A program made the translations under genes and the position numbers. From Acidobacteriota bacterium (lineage in GTDB: Bacteria; Acidobacteriota; Blastocatellia; Pyrinomonadales; Pyrinomonadaceae), in NCBI GenBank assembly GCA_003222935.1, contig QHXL01000016.1:36834-43757 (forward strand): a stretch of DNA of 6,924 nt. Reading direction: 5' to 3'. Shown here one piece after another: positions 1 through 4,778 of the stretch. Positions within the stretch are counted from its first letter, which is position 1; every line of letters begins with the position of its first letter. The notes below the pieces were generated by a model that made no database searches, was not told the origin of the DNA, and was given only the letters and a program-made list of their open reading frames with translations.

Positions 1-506
1 TGACTTGGGTGGACAGCACATGGCGTCACTACCGGGAGAACCTTCTCATTGAAATATTCTTTCAGCGCTTGCTGTTCATACCGACTCAGCGACTGGTAAT
101 CAGTTATCTCGATGCCGTTTCGTTTCAACTCTGGCAGCACTTCTTCGCAAAGTGTGCGTGACTGGGTTTCTACGAGTGGAAGAATTCTTTCTCGTAGTTT
201 CTCTAATTGCTGCGCCGGAGTCAGGCCATCGGCGGAAGTGGTCGTTACATTTTGCTCGACCTCCTCTTTTAGGCCGGAGATGCGAATCATGAAAAACTCG
301 TCGAGATTTGACGAGAAGATTGCCAGGAACTTCAGCCGTTCGAGTACTGGGTTTTGGTGGTCGAAGGCCTCTTCCAAAACGCGTGCATGAAACTCCAGAA
401 GACTCAACTCGCGATTAAAGAAGACCTGGGGTTTTGTCGGTTGAGTCTCCCTTTCGACGGATCTCGGGAATTGACGAACGTCTGCTTCCTTGATGGCTGT
501 CGACAT
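1..506 (-). CDS. ppk: Polyphosphate kinase 1, N-terminal part (runs off the left edge)
   Basis: PPK1 reversibly transfers the gamma-phosphate of ATP to a growing inorganic polyphosphate chain. The 168 visible codons match the family N-terminal domain. FFNRELSLLEFHARVLEEA lies at residues 29-47 and resembles the E. coli NRELSW-type block. It is followed by NPVLERLKFLAIFSSNLDEF at 52-71. Asn67 in SSNLDEF aligns by eye with E. coli Asn45, known to contact the adenine of ATP. A helical stretch leads to the start of the next domain at YFNEKVLPVVTPCAVHPS (151-168). The catalytic histidines and C-terminal domains lie outside the window; the family is usually near 700 residues. The ATG at 506-504 is chosen because an in-frame TAA lies three codons upstream and TAAGGA (minus strand, 518-513) is a well-spaced SD. 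An extra N-terminal tail of about 27 residues precedes the conserved block. The gene is divergent from mltD. Confidence 0.95.
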   Translation of the reverse strand, partial: MSTAIKEADVRQFPRSVERETQPTKPQVFFNRELSLLEFHARVLEEAFDHQNPVLERLKFLAIFSSNLDEFFMIRISGLKEEVEQNVTTTSADGLTPAQQLEKLRERILPLVETQSRTLCEEVLPELKRNGIEITDYQSLSRYEQQALKEYFNEKVLPVVTPCAVHPS

Positions 507-915
507 AGAATTTCCTTAGCTTACGCCTCTAATTGGTCCAAATTGGGCTGCGTTTCTGTTGAACTAGGGAGAGCATGCCTGGGAAGAATTTGGCAAAACT
601 CGTTCCATCCGCGACTACGAGGTTTATGGCAATAGAACCGTTGCTTTTGGGAGAGATGACATTTTGTTTCGAAACGTATTCAAAACCATCCTGTACGAAT
701 TTGATGCTTCGAGCGATCTTAAGAAAGCTGAACTGCCGATCAGAAGCACGGCGAGTGAGGTGCCGACTTTTTTGCAACGGAATGAAAGTATCGGGCGTTA
801 ACTTTTCTGAAGGTGCACAACCCGACCGAAGAGGTGCGCATCTGTAACTTGGGACGGGCCAACTTTCGGTGGAAAAGTTAACCGTTTCTTTGTCTGTTTG
901 AGAGTAGGGGTTTGT
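507..915. other. Gene-free stretch between ppk and the mltD promoter
   Basis: I see no convincing gene in this stretch. On the minus strand a frame stays open from 978 to a TAG at 531-529, but it has no ATG or GTG near its beginning. Its only early start is a TTG at 777, without a good SD. On the plus strand, frames such as the one from 575 to 847 have no SD and no recognisable motif. What can be seen is a pair of near-identical short direct repeats (AGGTGCAC at 811-818, AGGTGCGC at 832-839) and the inverted repeat listed separately. The ppk promoter should lie here on the minus strand, but I could not pick out convincing -35 and -10 boxes. Confidence 0.5.
797..882. repeat. 11-bp perfect inverted repeat with nested 6-bp inverted repeat
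   Basis: GTTAACTTTTC at 797-807 is exactly complementary in reverse to GAAAAGTTAAC at 872-882. Inside, ACCGAA (825-830) pairs with TTCGGT (865-870), so the two helices could nest. AACTTT at 861-866 can instead form a small hairpin with AAAGTT at 874-879, using part of the right outer arm. The outer and small helices are therefore mutually exclusive. There is no T-tract directly after the right arm, so it is not a typical intrinsic terminator in either direction. The function is unknown. It could be a structured RNA, a binding site for a dimeric protein, or a remnant of a small repeat element. Confidence 0.6.
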
Positions 916-945
916 TTGACACCCTAAAAAACCGTGTGGTAACCT
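916..945 (+). promoter_or_regulatory. Likely sigma70-type promoter of mltD
   Basis: A perfect -35 box TTGACA at 916-921 is followed by an 18-nt spacer and TAACCT at 940-945. The -10 box matches the consensus at only three of six positions but is preceded by TGG, an extended -10 motif. Transcription would begin near 952, just upstream of the first hairpin arm at 959, giving a leader of about 168 nt before the ATG of mltD. Start-site position is inferred. Confidence 0.45.
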
Positions 946-958
946 CCAAAGTGATTTT

Positions 959-1107
959 GGCTCCTTAGTTGTTAAGAGTCATTGATTTATCGAATCATTG
1001 AAGGAGCCGTTAGCTACCGCTAACCTTTGTGAATTTGCCCCGATGAGGCTTTCTAACTCAATGCACGGAAGTCACCTCGACGGTTCACAACCCAACCATT
1101 GAAGGAG
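959..1107 (+). promoter_or_regulatory. Structured 5' leader of mltD, candidate translational switch
   Basis: Three helices follow one another almost without linkers. P1 pairs GGCTCCTT (959-966) with AAGGAGCC (1001-1008), with an internal hairpin TGATT (983-987) / AATCA (993-997). P2 is GTTAGC (1009-1014) with GCTAAC (1019-1024) around a TACC loop. P3 is a long hairpin: TTGTGAA (1027-1033) with TTCACAA (1084-1090), then CCGATGAGG (1040-1048) with CCTCGACGG (1075-1083; one mismatch, one wobble), then CTTTC (1049-1053) with GGAAG (1067-1071). The SD region CATTGAAGGAG (1097-1107) repeats exactly the sequence at 996-1006 that contributes the 3' arm of P1. The arm CTCCTT (961-966) can therefore pair with the decoy copy (8 bp) or the true SD (6 bp). 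This suggests ligand-, protein- or temperature-dependent control of mltD translation. It does not look like the GEMM, ydaO or fluoride classes as I remember their consensus. The pairing is seen directly; the function is inferred. Confidence 0.55.
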
Positions 1108-1119
1108 TACGACGAATAC

Positions 1120-2823
1120 ATGTCAGCGAGCTTCCCTCGTTTGATGCCCCGTGTGGCTTTATTAGCGGCGCTCGTCGCTACACCGGTCATTAGTTTTGCC
1201 CAAATTCCTGCGGCTTCATCTGCCCGGTCCATCCCTAATGAAGTAGAACAAGCTGACGCGCGCATTACCAGGTTAATCGCGAAGGCCGAAGACCACTTCA
1301 AGAAAGGCAAACTTAATCTCGAAGACAGTAAACGCGAACAGGCGCGAGATGAGTTTGATAAAGCTGTCGATACAATTCTTGAGTCGGGATTTGATGTACG
1401 CGCTAGTCAGAAAGTTCAGGTCTTCTACCTTGAGTTGGTTGAGCGTATCTACCGCGAAGAAGTTCCACTGCAAGCTCCAGCCGTTCCCAACAACTCCGCA
1501 GTGTTAGTGGCTCAGAACACCCAGGATCCCAAACCCGTACCGCCATCAATCGTCGGTTTTCGCGATCAGAAATTTGAACCATCACCACTTGATGAACTCA
1601 GCAAGTTGGTGCTGACGCGAGAAGAGACGGAGGTAACCGACGCCGACGTCAAGGCGCTCGAAGACGCGGCTGGCAACGTCAATTTTGCATTTACTCTAAA
1701 TCCGTTAATCCAGGGTTACATCAAGTATTACCAGGGCCGTGGCCGATCGACGATGGAAAACGGTCTTCGTAAATCCGGTCGCTACATGAAACTTGCGCGA
1801 ACAATCTTCGCGCAGGAAGGTGTGCCAGCGGACGTAACGTGGTTGGGACAAGTTGAGAGTGCGTGGAAAGAAAAGGCTTACTCCTCGGCGGCAGCTTCCG
1901 GCCTCTGGCAGTTCATTCCAGGTACAGGTCGCGCATACGGTCTCAAACAGACTGCCTACATCGATGAGCGAAATAGTTTCGAGCAAGCTACGCGTGCTTC
2001 CGCTCGCCACCTGAAAGATCTTGCGAAGCGTTACAACGGCAACTGGGAATTGGCCATGGGTGCCTATAATACTGGCGCCGGTAACATCGATCGGGCCATC
2101 GCTCGTGCAGGCACTGCGAACTTCTGGATGATCTATCCCTATATTGCGCAAGAGACTCGCAACTACGTTCCTAATATTCTCGCCGTAATTCTAATTGCGA
2201 AGAATCCTGAGAAATATGGCTTCAAAGGCATCAAGCCGGAACCTCCCATGGTTTACGACATCGTCCAGGTTCCTACTGTGACGAGTCTTCAACTTATAGC
2301 TGATGCGAGCGACACGACTGTCGATCACATTCGCAGTTTGAATCCGGAACTGAAGCGCGACACAACACCACGTGGTGATGCTTATAACGTTCGTATTCCG
2401 GCGGGCCGCGCTAATTCATTGCTAAAGAGAATTTCTCCTGACAAACGAGAGACAGCTCGCGTGATTTCGGTGGCGCCTGGCGAGGATCTCCAGAACGTGG
2501 CGGGTCGAACCGGTCTGAGCGTCGCACAACTCCAGGCCATGAATGCTGGTGTCGACCTGAAGTCAACAACGAAGCTTGTAGTTCCCAATAGCAACGTCAA
2601 ACTTACCCGTTGGGTTAGGGCCAAGGGTGAAGCAGAAACAACGACTCCTGCGTTGAGCAGAACCAAGGCTCGCAAAGGCGACACGATTCGGAAGATCGCC
2701 GGCGCTCACAATCTCGACGCAAACGACCTGGCTCGCTTGAACGGTATTCCTGCAGATTCAGAACTCCGGGCTGGCCAGGAAGTTAAACTCCCCGGCGCAC
2801 CCGCTCCCTCGCGACGCCGCTAA
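1120..2823 (+). CDS. mltD: Secreted MltD-like membrane-bound lytic transglycosylase family protein with LysM repeats
   Basis: This 567-residue protein should cleave the MurNAc-GlcNAc bond of peptidoglycan in the periplasm, forming 1,6-anhydro-MurNAc ends. A signal peptide spans residues 1-27 (arginines, then a hydrophobic stretch, with predicted cleavage after SFA). There is no lipobox cysteine, unlike the E. coli MltD lipoprotein. Residues about 46-113 are charged and helical, followed by a proline-rich linker. The GH23/SLT domain covers roughly 193-363. It has the catalytic Glu246 in GQVESAW, GLWQFIPGTGRAYGL at 261-275, AYNTGAGNI at 315-323 and NYVPNILA at 348-355. LysM-like units follow at about 379-427 (weak), 447-490 and 515-559, probably binding glycan. 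The tail is Arg-rich (SRRR). I chose ATG 1120 because AAGGAG lies at 1102-1107 (12-nt spacing, slightly long) and the signal peptide starts well there. A TTG at 1099 would overlap the SD. E. coli MltD is near 450 residues, so this one is longer at both ends. The leader suggests translational control. Confidence 0.93.
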   Translation: MSASFPRLMPRVALLAALVATPVISFAQIPAASSARSIPNEVEQADARITRLIAKAEDHFKKGKLNLEDSKREQARDEFDKAVDTILESGFDVRASQKVQVFYLELVERIYREEVPLQAPAVPNNSAVLVAQNTQDPKPVPPSIVGFRDQKFEPSPLDELSKLVLTREETEVTDADVKALEDAAGNVNFAFTLNPLIQGYIKYYQGRGRSTMENGLRKSGRYMKLARTIFAQEGVPADVTWLGQVESAWKEKAYSSAAASGLWQFIPGTGRAYGLKQTAYIDERNSFEQATRASARHLKDLAKRYNGNWELAMGAYNTGAGNIDRAIARAGTANFWMIYPYIAQETRNYVPNILAVILIAKNPEKYGFKGIKPEPPMVYDIVQVPTVTSLQLIADASDTTVDHIRSLNPELKRDTTPRGDAYNVRIPAGRANSLLKRISPDKRETARVISVAPGEDLQNVAGRTGLSVAQLQAMNAGVDLKSTTKLVVPNSNVKLTRWVRAKGEAETTTPALSRTKARKGDTIRKIAGAHNLDANDLARLNGIPADSELRAGQEVKLPGAPAPSRRR

Positions 2824-2848
2824 CAACTTAGACAGAATACTCATCAAG

Positions 2849-2879
2849 GCGCGTCCGGGAATCCCGGGCGCGCTTTTTT
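2849..2879 (+). terminator. Rho-independent terminator of mltD
   Basis: An 11-bp GC-rich stem pairs GCGCGTCCGGG (2849-2859) with CCCGGGCGCGC (2863-2873). It contains one T-G wobble and closes an AAT loop. Six T residues follow directly (2874-2879). It sits 25 bp after the mltD stop codon and separates mltD from comM. Confidence 0.95.
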
Positions 2880-2883
2880 GTCC

Positions 2884-2967
2884 GATAAACTTTAGTTTGT
2901 CGTGATTGGCAACAGAGGTACCTTTGCGGTACGGGTTTGTTGGCATGAAAAACCGCAGGTTCGCAAA
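2884..2967. repeat. Cluster of short inverted repeats between mltD and comM
   Basis: GATAAACT (2884-2891) faces AGTTTGTC (2894-2901), with one wobble. GTACC (2918-2922) pairs with GGTAC (2928-2932) around TTTGC. TGCGGT (2925-2930) can alternatively pair with ACCGCA (2952-2957), and TTTGCG (2923-2928) with CGCAAA (2962-2967). These pairings compete. The segment lies downstream of the mltD terminator and upstream of the comM promoter, so it may not be transcribed from either. No gene is evident; its role is unknown. Confidence 0.4.
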
Positions 2968-2997
2968 ACGCCGTGTGAGCAGAGGAAGATCTATTCG

Positions 2998-3026
2998 TTT
3001 CATCTCTGACCACTTTCAGCTATACT
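2998..3026 (+). promoter_or_regulatory. Possible comM promoter
   Basis: TATACT at 3021-3026 matches the -10 consensus at five of six positions. The hexamer 17 nt upstream, TTTCAT at 2998-3003, is only a weak -35. The resulting transcript would have a leader of roughly 45 nt ending in the comM ribosome binding site. Confidence 0.4.
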
Positions 3027-3078
3027 CCGCCCACTCACCAGCACAGCAAAACTAAAAACTAAGTTAGGAGCGCCTCAC

Positions 3079-4644
3079 ATGCTCTTTCGCACACTCTCAG
3101 CAGCCGTCTACGGCATAGACGCTGATCTCGTCGACATTGAAGTCGACATCACTCCAGCTCGCAGTGAAGGTGAAGACAAACCAACCGTAACAATTGTCGG
3201 TTTACCCGATGCTGCAGTTCGCGAATCGCGTGAACGCATCAGGGCAGCAATTCAAAACTGCCAGTTCTTCTTTCCATTCCAGAAAACAACAATCAACCTC
3301 GCGCCAGCCGACGTGCGCAAAGAAGGAGCCAGCTTTGATCTGCCAATCGCGCTCGGTATCCTTGGCGCCAACGCCGATCTTGCGGAAAGTGAAAACCTGA
3401 TTCACATGTTGTGCGTCGGTGAACTCTCACTCGACGGCCGCGTGCGTGCAATCAAAGGTGCCCTGCCAATCGCGATCCTTGCGCGTGAGGCGATGATCCG
3501 ACATCTGGTATTACCCGAGGAGAATGCCAAAGAGGCTGCCGTAGTTTCAGGAATCAATGTTTATCCGGTAGCTGATCTGCGCAGTGCGGTCGACCTTATC
3601 GCAGCACTAAGATCGCCCAATCCTCCACTTCCGCTCAAGGTCGACGCTTCCGTGATTCTCAACAGAACAGAACACTATTCAGTGGATTTCAAAGAAGTGC
3701 GCGGACAAATCTCAGCAAAGCGGGCTTTGGAGATAGCAAGCGCAGGAGGTCACAACATCCTGCTCATTGGCCCACCCGGATCGGGCAAGACAATGTTGGC
3801 CAAACGACTGCCCACGATCTTGCCGCCACTCGAGTTTGAAGCAGCGCTTGAGTTAACCAAGATTCATTCAGTCGCTGGTCTAACGGGTCGCTCAGGATTA
3901 GTAACTGAACGTCCGTTTCGTTCTCCTCATCACACCATCAGCGACGCCGGTCTGATTGGAGGCGGCGCTGTACCACGGCCAGGAGAAGTATCACTTGCTC
4001 ACCAGGGAGTCTTGTTTCTAGATGAACTGCCAGAGTTTGATCGAAGTGTTTTGGAGGTACTCCGTCAGCCACTGGAAGATCAGCGAGTGACGATTAGTCG
4101 GGCGGCTATGTCTTTAACTTTCCCGGCGTCGTTCATGCTGGCAGCGGCAATGAATCCGTGTCCTTGTGGGTTCTGGAACGACCCGACGCGTGAGTGTCGA
4201 TGTTCACCGATTCAGATCCAGCGTTACGTCGGACGTATCTCCGGCCCATTGTTGGACCGGATCGATATTCACATCGATGTACCGGCGGTTAAGTTTCGCG
4301 AGCTGGTCGGAGAAGATGCGCCAGAGACGGATAGTTCGGACAGGATCCGACAGCGCGTCATAGCAGCGCGAGCCAGACAGTTGAATCGTTTTGCCGGTGA
4401 GAAGATCTTCTCGAATGCAGCGATGACACCGCGAATGATTCGCAAGCACTGCAAGATCGATACAGCAAGCGAACAGATGCTGGAGCGAGCGATGATCAAG
4501 CAGGGACTCTCCGCGCGAGCGTATGATCGTATATTGAAAGTGAGTCGGACGATAGCTGATCTGGAAGGTTGTGAGAAGATCGGTTCGACACACGTTTCCG
4601 AAGCAGTGGGCTATCGCTCGTTGGACCGCACATATTGGGCGTAA
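3079..4644 (+). CDS. comM: ComM/YifB family AAA+ ATPase (Mg-chelatase-like), branch-migration helicase
   Basis: This is a full-length family member of 521 residues. ComM of naturally transformable bacteria is a hexameric helicase that drives branch migration while incoming DNA is integrated. The family, also called YifB, is widespread in species not known to be competent, so a general recombination role is possible here. Residues 1-170 form the Lon-protease-like N-terminal domain ([20 protein letters not shown] at 37-56, [20 protein letters not shown] at 72-91). The AAA+ core follows, with Walker A GPPGSGKT at 231-238, [17 protein letters not shown] at 280-296, Walker B VLFLDE at 311-316 and sensor Asn359 in AMNPCPCG. 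A four-cysteine cluster (Cys361, 363, 373, 375) could bind zinc. [10 protein letters not shown] at 389-398 carries a conserved arginine, and [20 protein letters not shown] at 476-495 is the C-terminal lid with sensor-2-type arginines. AGGAG at 3066-3070 lies 8 nt before the ATG. Nothing suggests truncation. No other competence gene is visible nearby. Confidence 0.97.
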   Translation: MLFRTLSAAVYGIDADLVDIEVDITPARSEGEDKPTVTIVGLPDAAVRESRERIRAAIQNCQFFFPFQKTTINLAPADVRKEGASFDLPIALGILGANADLAESENLIHMLCVGELSLDGRVRAIKGALPIAILAREAMIRHLVLPEENAKEAAVVSGINVYPVADLRSAVDLIAALRSPNPPLPLKVDASVILNRTEHYSVDFKEVRGQISAKRALEIASAGGHNILLIGPPGSGKTMLAKRLPTILPPLEFEAALELTKIHSVAGLTGRSGLVTERPFRSPHHTISDAGLIGGGAVPRPGEVSLAHQGVLFLDELPEFDRSVLEVLRQPLEDQRVTISRAAMSLTFPASFMLAAAMNPCPCGFWNDPTRECRCSPIQIQRYVGRISGPLLDRIDIHIDVPAVKFRELVGEDAPETDSSDRIRQRVIAARARQLNRFAGEKIFSNAAMTPRMIRKHCKIDTASEQMLERAMIKQGLSARAYDRILKVSRTIADLEGCEKIGSTHVSEAVGYRSLDRTYWA

Positions 4645-4703
4645 GTTCTGAGTGATAGCTTAGAGCTGTTGAAAGTAAAACATGGTGAAGATTCAGGAGA
4701 TAA

Positions 4704-4733
4704 TTGACAGGTTGAGCCAGCTTCTCCTATCCT
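4704..4733 (+). promoter_or_regulatory. Likely promoter of the VCBS-repeat gene
   Basis: A perfect TTGACA at 4704-4709 is followed by an 18-nt spacer and TATCCT at 4728-4733, four of six matches to the -10 consensus. Transcription would start near 4740, about 40 nt ahead of the favoured TTG start at 4779. I see no terminator between comM and this site, so some read-through from comM is possible. Confidence 0.55.
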
Positions 4734-4778
4734 CCGACTGCTTTCCAGCTTTTAATCCCTCCTTTGTGGACCATAGAC

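Noticed and set aside
575..847. Plus-strand open frame of 90 codons
   Set aside because: It has no SD, no recognisable motif, and a composition rich in Arg, Leu and Cys that is typical of chance frames. It also runs into the inverted repeat.
529..978. Minus-strand open frame of about 149 codons between ppk and mltD
   Set aside because: It has no ATG or GTG near its beginning. Its only early start is a TTG at 777 without a good SD, it overlaps the mltD leader and promoter, and the translation shows no recognisable motif. A decayed gene cannot be excluded.
2758..3013. Two overlapping minus-strand frames across the mltD terminator and spacer
   Set aside because: They read through a clear intrinsic terminator and the end of mltD, and show no SD or recognisable motif.
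4655..4675. Possible terminator after comM (AGCT-TAG-AGCT)
   Set aside because: The stem is only 4 bp and no T-tract follows.
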